64,000 nucleotides of DNA from Xylocopa sonorina (GCF_050948175.1 NC_135201.1:8184001-8248000); one strand, 5' to 3'. Shown: positions 47,001 through 59,054, counted from the stretch's first letter. Numbers and translations: made by a program. The notes: generated by a model from the sequence alone, not told the origin.

Positions 47001-48869
47001 ACGAGCCGCAGCTCCACTCGAGATTACCGTTAACGCTAAATTGAACCTCTCACCCCAAAAATGTCGCGCTTCCCTCGACTCTACTCGCGCACACGTCACA
47101 GTTACAAAACGCTTGGTTTTATCCAACTTATTGGCCACGGAGCTCGCGATCGTTCCGCTCGCTTTCAACCCAGCTCCATTAGAACCTGGCCCAAGAAAAA
47201 TGCTGCTCGACGGACCGTTAACCTTCGCGCAGGACACGCGGAGCCTTATGAACCTTGGACTACGTGTTCCAACCACGATCGCCTCTCGTTTATACGTGCC
47301 ATTCGCCCCTCTGATAGGCGATCGAGGGACCATTTTCAAATTCGAGTCCGCCACGTCGAATCGAATGCTTGCCAGCGTGGCATTCGAACACTTTCGTCCC
47401 TGTTTCGAGATCGTTTCGCGTCACTGAATGGCTCAGTTGATACCAGTTTAATTCGTAACGACCAGCGGCTCGGTTCGAATGCCATCGTTGATTCTGGTTC
47501 GCAACCTGGTCGCTTGAATTATGCACCGTCTGCCACGTAGCTGTTCCGTGGCCGCCAACTTTTAAAACAGTGAATTCCGCGGTTTCGTTGCGCCGCTAAA
47601 TAACTCGAACGGTGCGAGTGGAAGTTTTATGGAAAAGTTTCAGGGATTTTTCAACTGGATTACCAGAGTGCACGACGACGAGGAGACGAGAATGAACGGT
47701 GCACGTGTTTTGGTGACACGCTCCTCGAAGCAATCAGAGATCGGTATCGCAGTTCTCTATTCCATCGTTAGGTAATTATGCTGCGATTAAACACAATTAC
47801 CAACGAATAACCGTGTAAACGTAATTAACCGCGAAACGGTGATTACATGTAATTGATTGGTGCATCGACGTGCTTGAATTTTCTCGAAATTAGCCAAATT
47901 CCAGCCGCGGGGTTAACCGTTCTGGGCGCAGCCATTTTTCGTACCCTCTGCTCTTATCAAATTACTCGCGTTCGACTGCCTCGATTTCCTCTAAATGCAA
48001 TTAATTATCGCAGAAATAAGAGTAGCCAGCGTAGACGCATCGAGTGAACGTTGAAACTGACGACGAACGAGATTAAACGTTCAAAATCGCTCTGATTACC
48101 AAACTCGACTCTCGCTGAATCGCGTGTACAACTTTCTGTTCCCACGAAACGAACACGATTATTCAACCGTCACATAAAAAGACTGATTTAAACGACCCCT
48201 AACGGAATCAATCTCAAAATAATCACTGACAATTAATCGAGTAAGACGCTCCAAGTAACAGAAATCGCAACGATCGCGAAACAGCAACCCTCGTCGCTTC
48301 TGCAGGATCAATGAACTCATTACAGTCGACAATTATCCTCTACCTGTTGTACGCCAGGGCTTTCAAACTGGTCCGCGTATCCGGCTGGAATTATCGCGGG
48401 TGGAAAAAAATGGCCGACTGCTTGCGGAGATATTGTTAAAATCGCTTGGCAGCATTAGCGAGCGTTTCAGCGCGGCTAGAAGGGTTGCGAGAGGGTGTAA
48501 TGGCGTCCGAAAACAGAGGCGAGCCGCGTTAATCGTCCTTGTTTGACTGATGCGTCTAACCGCTGCAATTTTACCGCCGTACGACCATTTCCACCCCCTG
48601 CAGCCCCTCTTCTGGGTACGAACGCATTTAACCGCCGCCGCACGGCGCCGGTATTAACGTACCCGCCCCTGGCCGATACGAATATTTATCCTTGGAATAA
48701 TTTCACCGCGACCAACGCGGTCTTGAGCGCCTTAAAATATGAATTTATACCCCTCTGCTGTAATCACGCGATATCGCCAACCCTTACGAACCGTGGCCCC
48801 GTTGTTTGAGGATTTTTGTGTAATCGGAAGGAACGCCTCGCGTGCGCTGTTAATTGATTAATTGGCGCA
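47001..48869. other. unique CpG-rich block, multi-frame open region at left
   Basis: 46953-47540 is nearly stop-free in two plus frames and one minus frame (128-159 codons each). That pattern fits stop-poor composition better than a gene. The remainder is single-copy, AT-richer at 48050-48340, without a supported exon. Confidence 0.5.
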
Positions 48870-49165
48870 GGCTTGCAATCGGATTTATCGGTGCAACGTG
48901 TTTTTTCGGCGAAGCTACTGCAATGAAATGATTATTTAAGGGTTGTTTAAGTGAGTAGTCTTCATGGTTTGTGTGATAGTCGATTCTTTATAGCAGAATG
49001 GTAATTTTTAGTTTAAGAATCGGATTTATCCGTGCAACGTGGTTTTTTGTCGAAGCTACTGCAATCGAGTGATTATTTAAGGGTTGTATAAGTGAGTAGT
49101 CTTCGTGTTTTGTTCAAAAATCGATGATTTTTATCAGAATGGTAATTTTTGTTTTAGTTTAAGTA
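48870..49165. repeat. tandem array, 2 copies of 141 bp
   Basis: AATCGGATTTATC starts at 48877 and 49018. Units share GTGCAACGTG, CGAAGCTACTGCAAT, TGATTATTTAAGGGTTGT and AAGTGAGTAGTCTTC. Confidence 0.94.
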
Positions 49166-49779
49166 AATAATAGTCAGCATAGACTGTATTTAATGAGTTC
49201 ACCGTTCGCGTTGTCAGATGACTGACGTGTTCAAAGAAATTTTTAATTAAAGTGCTATTTTATTTACAAAGTAGACGCGTGCACCATGCAAGTTACCATA
49301 ACTTGTTTAAATTTTGCAAAATGCCTGCGTGGAAGGTGTACGCGTTATTATTACATCGAAAAACACGTAGGCAGGGTGGAATGAAATAGAGTGTCCAGTC
49401 TAATTAGACGTGCGACTACAAAGGGCTGAAGCGTCGCAAAGAAAATGGCGCACGCACGCTACCCTTTCGCGAGATGTACATTTTTCGAATAAATATACCG
49501 CGCGCGTAAATAGAAAATGCTGGGAATTGTGCGAACCTGGCCGCAGTGGAGAACAGTTTCGACGCGACTGGCTGAAAAGTTCGGCGAAAAGAGAAAAGGG
49601 ATAAATAAAAGAAGACTCCATTCGAAGATGGAACAGCCAGCGCCCAAGCGAACCATACTTCTATTCATTATCTGGGGTCATTAACGCGGTCTTTCTCGAT
49701 TTCCGTCGCGAGGAACGGCTCGCGAGGGTGCGCGGCTCGTTTGCACGCCCCAAATATGAAAGAACGCCGCCATCTCGAC
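49166..49779. other. unique block, nothing supported
   Basis: Single-copy, with short complementary open frames on both strands at 49400-49670. No gene recognised. Confidence 0.5.
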
Positions 49780-50037
49780 TAAGAAGAACCCTTTCAAAAA
49801 ATAACTCCATTTCTCCCAAAAACGATGCGTCGAACCTTCGAATTTCACCCTCTTTTTCGAAAACTCGAAGCAACTGGCGATTGTACGCGCTCGCGAAGGA
49901 ACACGAAGAAGAACCCTTTCAAAAAAGAACTCCATTTCTCCCAAAAACGATGCGTCGAACCTTCGAATTTCGCTCTCTTTTTCGAAAACTCGAAGCAACT
50001 GGCGATTCTACGTACTCGCAAAGGAACACGAAGAATA
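49780..50037. repeat. tandem array, 2 copies of 125 bp
   Basis: CGATGCGTCGAACCTTCGAA starts at 49823 and 49948. Units share GAAGAACCCTTTCAAAAAA, AACTCCATTTCTCCCAAAAA and CGAAGCAACTGGCGATT. Almost identical. The period is not a multiple of three, so the overlapping open frames are by-products. Confidence 0.97.
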
Positions 50038-50701
50038 AAATGGGAATGCAAGCCATCTTCTGGGCGCTGAGCACGCTTTTGTCCGGCAATTTTACACGCT
50101 TTTTATTCTCATCTAGATACGCCTGATGCGGAAGTCCTTAATACCACTCGAGGGCTCTTTCAGTCGTGGCTGCAGTGGTATTCCCTTCGTCGAGCAGTCG
50201 AAAACGTCGACGAGATTTACGAGACAGCCTTTATGCAACCTTTGTACAATTTATCCGTTCATTATTGCAATGAAAATCGAGGAAAAATTGCGAGCAAAGT
50301 GCGACGCGTCAATCGAACGATCCTCCAATTAAACAATTTGTTCTCGTCGATCGAGAACGCGTCTCGACGCTTGGTGCACGCGCGAGGCTGCTCTCTACTT
50401 ATCGGAATACGTATTAATATTTGAAACGCCGTCATTAGCGAGCATTAACGAGTAATTATACGCTGTTCCCCGTGAATGTCGTCAAATTGGTTGCTTACGA
50501 ATCGGCGAGCAGCTCTTTCAGGACAGAGGGGCTTATATTTAGAAGTCTCGAGCGGTATTAAACGGCGATACATAGAGGGAAACTGAATGCCTGGAACGTC
50601 TTGCGGTATTAGCATTCAACGCGTTCGGATCCTGCGGTTCTGACTGTTCAATGCGCTTGTTTCGAGCAACTGGTTGCGTCTGTGGGTTTAGAAAAATCGT
50701 C
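50038..50701. other. unique CpG-rich block
   Basis: Single-copy, no supported gene. Confidence 0.5.
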
Positions 50702-51065
50702 TTAACCTCGCGCAATTAGACGACTAATTTTATTTAAAATTGTCGAGTAAGTTTCGCAACCTCGAACGTTCGATTCTGTTATTTTCTCGAGCAGTTAGAA
50801 ATCACGTTTCGCATATTTAACCAGTTAAGTGCGTTCGACGCGTACACTCGTCGTGTGAAATAAAAAATTACCATTCACTATAAAAACTCGAAATCTGAAT
50901 AGAATATAATAAGAAGATTATTTGGTGGTGTATCCCCTTTACGTACATAGCTTGAAATTTTGTACACTATTTTCTTATTTCTCTTGTTTATTCTTGCTAT
51001 CTTTATTAACCTCGCGCAATTAGACGACTAACTTTATTTAATTCGTCGAGTAATTTCGAGTAATT
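50702..51065. repeat. diverged direct repeat pair, 304 bp apart
   Basis: TTAACCTCGCGCAATTAGAC followed by GACTAA.TTTATTTAA and TCGTCGAGTAA or a near match occurs at 50702 and 51006. Only about 60 bp is clearly shared. The 240 bp between is mostly single-copy, so this may be an old array reduced to its ends. Confidence 0.8.
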
Positions 51066-51661
51066 CTTATTTTTCTTGTTTATGTATTTTAGTATTTCTT
51101 GACAATTCTCAAGCTTTTAGTAAGAATAACGTATTCAGAAACGAATAGTTAGTTTTTTTCACGAATAAAAATGTCGTTGCTTGTTTTCAATTCCGCACCC
51201 TGTGCTGATCCTTTGGAACTAAATTCCACAGTTAACTGGTTCAAAACGATTAATAATTGGAACGAACTCTCGATTTGTTTCGCGCGATTCCCGCGCAAAG
51301 TCGAAGGGCAGAGACGCGCGATCCTCAAACGTTCCATTAGTCGAAGGAAGCATTAATTAAGTAGAACCGGGCGCGACCTGATTCCCTTGCCGCGTTGCGC
51401 TCTTTTTCACCGCGACCAGCCCCATCCGCTCGCCGTTTTTCCTTATTTTCATTAGCGGCAGATTACTCTGAAATTGGAGCTCATTATAAGATCGAGCCTC
51501 GCCAGAGGTGGCGTTAATTTAAAACGGCGCTGTGCGCATTTCGCGCGCGCCTCCACCCAAGCCTTTGACAAAAAACCTACCCCTACACGCGTTCATAACC
51601 GCGAATAGCAGACATGGAGGAACATTTCAGGCGCCTCGAGACGATTGTCGAGTCGTTAATT
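51066..51661. other. unique block, nothing supported
   Basis: Single-copy. Complementary 60-codon open frames on both strands at 51149-51356 have no splice context. Confidence 0.5.
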
Positions 51662-51982
51662 AAAATCAGCTACCTTCGACATCGATAGTAAGTTACATCG
51701 AAACATGCGAACACCAAACTTTACTTATCATCCAGCAAAATTTCTAGAAAAACACGCGAACGCCCTAAAATATCCGAATAATTAAAGTCACAGTAGTCAC
51801 CAAAAAAGAAGAAAAGATCAGCAACCTTCGATATCGACAATAACCTACATCAAAACCTACAAACTACAACTTTCCTTACTATCGTCATCATCGTCCAGCA
51901 AAATTTAAAAAAAATACACAAACGTCCTAAAATATCCGAATAATTAAAATCACAGTAGTCACCAAAAAAAGAAGAAAAGAAA
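51662..51982. repeat. tandem array, 2 copies of 151 bp
   Basis: ATCAGC(T/A)ACCTTCGA starts at 51665 and 51816. Units share CCAGCAAAATTT, CCTAAAATATCCGAATAATT and TCACAGTAGTCACCAAAAAA. The second carries a CGTCATCAT insertion. Confidence 0.95.
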
Positions 51983-52494
51983 ATTGCGAGGCAAAGGGTC
52001 GTGGAAACAAAAGGGGACGTGAAAAGAAAAGCGGAAATTCTTTTTCTAACGACGCGAACGGGGCCAGAGGGAGACGCTCCTCCCGTGGGGGTTGCGCGAG
52101 GGTGGAGGAGGTTCGAGCGTCCCTCCTGGCAATCCAGAGCCGAACGGGAGGCGTTTTGCGACGCCGCGACATTTTCTTGATTGCCGGTGTCTTAATGTCG
52201 GGGCGACAATAACCGAGCCGCGACGGTTTGCGTAATGCCCGTGCCATTACCGTTCTGGGCCGCCCCGTTATCGTCCCTGACCACCGTCAACCGACGGACA
52301 CGGCCCTCTAACACCGACTTCGAAACGTTATCACGGCTGGCTGTGTTCCCGCGACTGTGTTAATTATCGCGTACACGCTCGCGAATCGCCGCTTCCGTGT
52401 TGTTTCGCTGGCGCACCGTGAAATCGAGCCGACGCGGGCTCTGCGCTTGTATCTTGTGCCTGAGCTGCTGACGTTTCCCCTCTACAGTGTTTTT
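51983..52494. other. unique CpG-rich block
   Basis: Single-copy and GC-rich, particularly 52020-52490. The last 120 bp is open on both strands. On the minus strand it reads as a basic, Gln/Arg-rich stretch ending RERVRDN-stop, discussed with the exon-like block at 52956-53127. Confidence 0.45.
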
Positions 52495-52970
52495 TGACAA
52501 AAGTTGACGGTTTTCTGTGGATTCCAAGTTTTTCAGAATTTTTAAAATAACTTTTTGTAACTTTATTTTCTTAAGATTTGAATTAATGTGCTTTGTCGCG
52601 TCTCTATAGAAACTACCCTTATTGAAGAAAACGTCTGTCATCATTAATTGTTGCTGTGCTTATGCAGACGAGCTACAGCGTTTTTCGCCAAAAGTTGACG
52701 CTTTTCTATGGATCCTCAGTATTTCAGAATTTTTAAAATAATTTTCTGTAACTTTATTTCCTTAAGATTCGAATTACTGTACTTTATCGCGTCTCCATCG
52801 AAACCACCCTTATTGAAGAAAACGTCTGTCATCATTAATTGTTGCTGTGCTTAATGCAAACAAGCTACAGCGTTTTTCGCCAAAAGTTGACGCTTTTCTG
52901 TGGATCCTCAGTTTTTCAGAATTTTTAAAATAATTTTCTGTAACACATTTCTTAGGATTCGAATTAACGT
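52495..52970. repeat. tandem array, 3 copies of 181-192 bp
   Basis: CAG.GTTTTT.G.CAAAAGTTG starts at 52495, 52676 and 52868. Units share CTTTTCTGTGGATCCTCAGT or a near match, TTTCAGAATTTTTAAAATAA, TTATCGCGTCTCCATCGAAA and CACCCTTAT. Copies 1 and 2 continue alike (TGAAGAAAACGTCTGTCATC), whereas copy 3 departs into a coding-like block. Confidence 0.95.
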
Positions 52971-53127
52971 ACTTTATCGCGTCTCCATCGAAACCACCCT
53001 TATCGACAAATACGTCGTTCAGCAGCTGTTGCACCTGGTGCAGGATTATTTCCGCAGGATTACCCGGTGGAATCATGTAAGCGGTAACCGAGGGACACGC
53101 GTAAAGCGTCGATCGCGTGTGCGAATT
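52956..53127. other. exon-like block, strand undecided
   Basis: Plus reading: acceptor ACATTTCTTAG at 52955, 40 open codons (ending RRITRWNH) and donor GTAAGC at 53077. Minus reading: acceptor TTTTCTCGGCTCGCCAG at 53128, 51 open codons with YMIPPGNPAEIILHQVQQLL in the middle, ending in phase 2 at a GTACGT donor (52972-52967). Both readings have plausible splice sites and codon use. I recognise neither protein. The two preceding array copies duplicate one half of the block and carry in-frame stops in both readings, so this would be a partial exon duplication. Confidence 0.3.
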
Positions 53128-54227
53128 CTGGCGAGCCGAGAAAACGAATAACCGGAGCGCGTTGAAAGCCAGCGGGTAGAAACGGATTGGCCAGGGCGTT
53201 CGAAAAGCGTTGGTAGCGCGGCGAAAAGCTTAACAGCTGTGTTTCTTGTGATTAAGTTCACTCGAGGAGCCCGCAGACTGCAATTTTCAAGGGACCCCAG
53301 ACCACGCCGCGGTCTGGCTCGATCCTGCCCTCGTTACGTCCAAGAGGCGAGTCTGAAAAGGCTTCTCGAACGATTCAAACGGTTCAGAGATTCGATCGAC
53401 CCGCCTCGAAACGCTAAAACCTGATCGCACGCGATTAAATACACAACGTTCACCCGTTAGAAATTAATTATTCCTCGCGTGAAGTGAAGTTCACTGTTGA
53501 ACAATGAACAATATGGAAGAGAGTCATTTTTCAGAGAAAAAACTACCCCTTTCCCCCTCGTTTCTTCGAACACGTCGATGGACGAATTAGGTTCGAGAGA
53601 CGTTTCAACCCCTCTGACGATCTTTAATGCGTTTTATACGGCCCCTCGTCCTGGCATCGAATGTTTTTGAGTCCATTAAGCGGTTTTACCAGCGACTCCA
53701 TTAGAACTTGGAGAACGGGTTGCATACTCCTTCCGTGCCTCCTCGTGCCTCGTTTCGATCATTCTTCAACCGCTAACTACCCTTCCCTCTACCGTTTTTC
53801 TCCCTTGCGATTCCTCGCGTCATGCGACTACTGTTTCGATAATTAACCGATGCGATTAATTCCACCAACGAACGTCCACAAATTTATTCCACAACTAACC
53901 CTCGAACGAGCTCTGAAAAAAAGATATGACAAGCGTAATCGAAGAACTCGACGAACCGTGTTAAGAAACTTTTCAGCGGGCTCGTCGAGCGAGTTGGAAA
54001 CGGCCAAGGCAGCACGCGAGCTCGAGGAAAGGAGCGGAAACGAGATGCAAACGATCGAGACCGGAAGAGAATCGAGTCGAGTTCGAAACTGGAGGAACGC
54101 TTTGATACGGGCCACGCTCGACGCCGGAAGTTTCGCGGAGCAGACGCCGTCAGCGAGACGATGGTTAAATACGAGTCGTTCCGCGCGATTGGTAGCGTCG
54201 CGGACCGATGGGTGACGGGGGCACCCA
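53128..54227. other. unique CpG-rich block
   Basis: Single-copy. Several open frames of 60-121 codons on both strands at 53239-53424 and 53843-54249. No frame joins convincingly to the exon-like block at 52956-53127. Confidence 0.5.
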
Positions 54228-54655
54228 ACGATGAGGCACGCGCACCCATTCGTGGGCTGCTCTATCGTGCACAGATGGAAAATTAACGATTTTGAACGAT
54301 TAATTTAGTGGATCGTTGTCATTTCTGTGGTAGATACTTGTTTGTTGCTTTTAATAATAATAATTTTTCAAGAAATACGATGAGGCACGCGCACCCATTC
54401 GTGGGCTGCTCTATCGTGGACAGATGGAAAATTAACGATTTCGAACGATTAATTTAGTGGATCGTTGTCATTTCTGTGGTAGATACTTGTTTGTTGCTTT
54501 TAATAATAATAATTTTTCAAGAAATACGATGAGGCACGCGCACCCCTTCGTGGGCTGCTCTATCGTGGACAGATGGAAAATTAACGATTTTGAACGATTA
54601 ATTTAGTGGATCGTTGTTATTTTGGGGGTGGAGACTTGTTTGTTGCTTTTTAGAT
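54228..54655. repeat. tandem array, 3 copies of exactly 149 bp, nearly identical
   Basis: GATGAGGCACGCGCACCC starts at 54230, 54379 and 54528. Units share TTCGTGGGCTGCTCTATCGT, ATTTAGTGGATCGTTGT and TTGTTTGTTGCTTTT. Copies 1 and 2 differ at only a few bases. A young array. Confidence 0.98.
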
Positions 54656-55184
54656 TTTTGGACAGAGAACGTGTCATGTGATTATCGCAGATTTCTCGAG
54701 CAACTCTTTATGGTTAAATAGAACAATATTTCAAGCAATTAATTGGTTTAAAAAATCAAGCACAGGCTGTTTTATAATAAATTGACCAAAAGCTGACTTT
54801 TCGATAGAGCATCAGGGTGTTAGCGTGGTGAATTGTGTGGAGACACACTTATTGGCGTCTCGATATCCTTCTGGTTCATTTACATGGTAAATTTTGTAAT
54901 TTGCCAGGATCCTCGCGCGAATTTCCAATAATTTTATTCCAACGAATTTTAAGTGGCCACGCTCTAAACGAGGACCACGGTTACTTTAATTCGCCGATAT
55001 ATTTTTGATAAAACCCGTTATCAGGCGCTCGACGCGGCTAAGTGCGTCGGTTAATTTCGATTATTTCGATCGCTGACCCGATCGAACTCGTTTTTATCGA
55101 CTCGATAATACTCGTCGTTTACGAGCTCCATGAAAAATGCAGCGACCGCGATTATAGCTGAATAAATAACAGTCAGAATGTACC
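54656..55184. other. unique block, nothing supported
   Basis: Single-copy, AT-rich to 54800, CpG-richer from 55020. Confidence 0.5.
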
Positions 55185-55735
55185 TCCAACTACAAATAAT
55201 TACACTCAACCCAATTCCATTTCGTATTTTTAAATTCAAGACTTTCAGATACACCTTCTATAATTTCCATCGAGTCTAATTCTCAGTCTGTTAACTAAAA
55301 ACACAGCTAGAACCATCAACCCCATAAATCTTGGAGCTCCAAAGGAAAAAAGTTGGAAAAACGCTCTAACAGTCTTCGAACACAACCATCCCCCATAATT
55401 ACACTCAACCCAATTCCATTTCCTATTTTTAAATTCAAGATTTTCTATGCAAGACACTTATAATTTCCATCGAGCCTAATTCTCAGTCTGTTAACTAAAA
55501 ACACAGCTAGAACCATCAACCCCATGAATCTTGGAGCTCCAAAGGAAAAAAGTTGGAAACCTCTAACTACAAATAATTACACTCAACTCAATTCCATTTC
55601 CTATTTTTAATTCAAGACTTTCTATTCGATTCACCTTCTATAATTTCCATCGAGCCTGATTCTCAGTCTCTTGACTAAAAGCACAGCTAAAACCATCAAC
55701 CCCATAAATCTTGGAGCGCCAAAGGAGAAATCTTG
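55185..55735. repeat. tandem array, 3 copies of 178-199 bp
   Basis: AATTACACTCAAC starts at 55198, 55397 and 55575. Units share CAATTCCATTTC.TATTTTTA, ATAATTTCCATCGAG, CTAATTCTCAGTCTG and ACCATCAACCCCAT.AATCTT. Confidence 0.96.
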
Positions 55736-56189
55736 GACGTTCGAAAAACACTCTCACCCCCTCGATCGACCAACTCGAAACTCTTTCGCGCAAGAATCAC
55801 CGCCCCGCAGATTTGGCTCGATTTTCGCGTATCGCGCAGCAGCCACGAGCCCTTGAAAGGGGTGGTTCGGCCCATCGACCAGCGGGCAGAAATAGACTCT
55901 GACGAGCTGAAACGGGTTCGAGAACGGCCGGGGCGTTCGTGGCCGAGTAAAAAATGCAACGAGCCGCGGCGCACGCGGAGGGTGCGGCGAGGGTGAAAGG
56001 TGAAAGGGCTTGGCCAGGAGAGGTGACGGTTGATGAGAAGGGTCGGGAGTGGGCGAGCGTGTAGTCAGGGCTCGCCAGAGGGAACGGGTAAGACGATGGC
56101 GCGGGAAGAGTGCCGGATTTGCAGTTTTAATTCGTCGCCCCTGCCTTTGTGCTCGCCGCCACGATGCGAACTGTTGGCTAATTGTTTCG
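55736..56189. other. unique CpG-rich block
   Basis: Single-copy, GC-rich at 55860-56110. Overlapping frames on both strands without splice support. Confidence 0.5.
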
Positions 56190-56500
56190 AAACGAGCGTT
56201 TGCGAAACATTGTTGGGACCACCGCGTTGCGTTACTCCTCGTGCGTGGCTAATTCTGAATTTTAAGGGCGGTTTTGAAGTCAGATTGGTGAAAGAGCGTT
56301 TGCGAAAAATTGTTGGGACCACCACGTTGCGTTACTCCTCGTGCGTGGCTAATTCTGAATTTTAAGGGCGGTTTTGGAGTCAGATTGGTGAAACGAGCGT
56401 TTGCGAAACATTGTTGGGACCACCACGTTGCGTTACCTCTTGTGCGTGGCTAATTCTGAATTTTAAGGGCGGTTTTGGGGTCAGATTGGTGTAACTGATG
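56190..56500. repeat. tandem array, 3 copies of 100-101 bp
   Basis: GAGCGTTTGCGAAA starts at 56194, 56294 and 56395. Units share CATTGTTGGGACCACC, GTGCGTGGCTAATTCTGAAT and AAGGGCGGTTTTG. Nearly identical. Confidence 0.97.
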
Positions 56501-56669
56501 CTGAATTCGGACATTGTAAGGGTGTGAGTCCTTTTCTGTTATTTCTCTCTGAGTTTTATATAGCATTGCCCTATGGAATTATTTTTAACTGAGAGACGCT
56601 GTGTATATATATGTAGTGTGGTTCGTGTATAATGGACGACGTCTGGGAGAATGTAAAAATAGCTGACAG

Positions 56670-56915
56670 CTTTTAACGAATTAAATAATCATTTCTGAAG
56701 TTCCATAGAAGTGGGCTAGCAAAAGGGGTTGAAAAATCAACTGTTATTGAATTAATGTCTTGACTAGTTTAATTAATAAAAAGTGGAAAATTCATGTTTA
56801 TCACGAATTAAATAATCATTTCTGAAGTTCTACAGAGAGTAACCTAGCAAAAGGGGTTGAAAAATGAGCTTCTTGACTAGTTTAATTAATCAAAATTCAT
56901 ATTTATCGCGTATTA
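56670..56915. repeat. tandem array, 2 copies of 126 bp
   Basis: CGAATTAAATAATCATTTCT starts at 56677 and 56803. Units share CTAGCAAAAGGGGTTGAAAA and CTTGACTAGTTTAATTAAT. Confidence 0.95.
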
Positions 56916-59054
56916 CACAAATAATTCGCAGTAAATCGTAGATGCGAGAAGATTCTCCCTGAATTCAAACGCGAACCCTTCGATTGCCCTAATTTAAACG
57001 TAATACCCTGCGTAAACCAGCGCAATTCGTTTCGTCTCGCAGGAGACGCTGTTCCACCGCTAATTAGGAAAAAAGTAATCGCGATAAGAGTTTTCTTGAT
57101 ACGAACGTCGCGTAATTATCGCTGGGGAAAGTGGCCGCGTAATTGTCTGCCACGATTGTCCCCTTCGCGCCCTTAACTCGCGGCTTTGGACACGCCAGAG
57201 AAGGAAGAGGAAGCGGAGGAACGTCTGCGCGCGTAGCGTCGAGTGTTCGCAGGCTCGCATCTCGCGAGTCAAGTGAATCGCGACTACTTTCCTCCCTTTT
57301 CCAGTTACGAGGTCGATCTTCGAGCACGAGGGTCGTTTCTGCGGAAAACATCCTGAAAACGTCCATTTTTACCCTCCAACATTTCATCTCAGCTCGTTCA
57401 CCAATAGGACCATCTGAATCTCCAATTTCCTCAGATTTTTTAAGCGTCGAAGAACCAAATAAAAAGAGAGCAGCAACCCTTCGACAAGCATTAAATCACG
57501 CGACGAAAGTTCTCGCGAGGATTATAAATAATGGCGCAGTGTAAACGAGTTTCCTCGAGCGACGATTACCCAGGGCCGTGGCACGAGCCAGCCAACCGCT
57601 GGTTTCGTAATTACGCTTCGACTCCTAATTATCATGCGCCGTCAACCTCTTCATTCCCCGTGGCCTCGTCGCGTGTCGCGACCACTTTTTGTTTCGCTCG
57701 CGTTCCCCGCGAGCGCCGCGCGTGGGTGCTCGCTCGTTTGATGTTTCCTTATTCCTTACCCCCGCCCCTGCGACCCTTATGTTTCTCCGCCACTCGTTTC
57801 CTCGTTTCATCTTATTTTTTGCCGTTGCTTTTGTTTCCACAACCGTGGCGCAACTACCCTCGACGCTCGAACCGGCTCGCGGGATCGTCGCTGCCGATCT
57901 GGGCGCTCATTAACCCTCGAGAGTTCGATGGAGGGTGCGCGAGCCTCGCCAGCTGGATCGTTCGAACATCCGCTACGTTTGAATTTTCATTAACCCGCGC
58001 GAGGGTTGCAAGTTCTCGCTGGAATTTCATCGCGAACCCTTGACACGGATATCTAACGACTGCTCGAAGTCGAACCCCGCGAGAGCAATTTTCTAATATC
58101 GAGGCTCTTGTAGACGACAACGTAAATCGTGTTGCGTCCCTGGACGAGTTGCGGCAGGCAACAACGATAACAGTATTAACCGTTCTAATGGCGGAAGTTG
58201 ATCAAAAACGACTCGAGAGCGTTGATTGTCTGCCCCTCCTCGAATCTCCTCAGCCAAGCGTCTGGATGACGGATGGAGGGGTAAACCACCCCCGTAGTCC
58301 TCGAGTTTTAGTTTCTGCAGGCTGCTTTGTAAGCTCGTAATTGATCGTCCTCGAAGCAGGCGCCTGGGCTGGTCTTAAAGGGTGGGCCGCCAACCCCGCC
58401 TTAACCAGCTCCACCGACGACTTAAATGGAGACAAGTACATTTGACTTTGTCCAGAAATGATATTAAACTTCAAAGAAGCAATCTACGGGTCGAGGAGGA
58501 GGGGGTGGTTGGGTGGGCCCGCTTAATCGTCAGCCGTCTCGCCTGGGGCCGTTCTACCATCGATTCGTTTGAAATCGTTAATGCAATTAAGCAACGGCGA
58601 CTGAATGGCTACGGTTTCGCTCTTCGTGGACCCTCGCAGGACGTCGCGTTGCGAAAAGATGGATGGCTGAGGCGAGAGTACGTCGTCGAAGCTTCGAAGA
58701 GGACGCTTTGCTATTTATGATCGCGGCCCTCGCGTTGCGCGAGCGTTCTGCTTAGAAGATATCCTCAGTTCCCTGGTTTCTGGCCCTCGAGTCGAAAGGG
58801 CCTCTCTAACGGGGGTTGCACGCGACGTCCAGACCGCAGGAACTGCCGAAGAGTCTCGCTCTTTGTCGATTTTTCGCTCCCTTAACTCGTCCCTGAGCTT
58901 TCTGTGCAACGACGTCCGCGTGGAGATTGTAAACGCGCGTATTTATGTAGATAAGAATACTCTGCACTTGACCGTTGACTAGCCGCCATTTTGGAGAACG
59001 AACTCAGAGCGATTCATCTACGTTCGAACTGAGATTTCACTATTTTCTGCGTTT
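56916..59054. other. unique CpG-rich block
   Basis: About 2.1 kb of single-copy, CpG-dense sequence. A true ATG with an A at -3 opens a 170-codon plus frame at 57531 (MAQCKRVSSSDD...), but overlapping frames of 71-74 codons on both strands show general stop depletion and I see no domain. No repeat found. Confidence 0.5.

Noticed and set aside
57531..58043. 170-codon ATG frame with good start context
   Set aside because: Overlapping frames are also open in this GC-rich block on both strands, composition is odd (Pro/Ser/Arg/Phe) and no family is recognised. Chance is the simpler reading.
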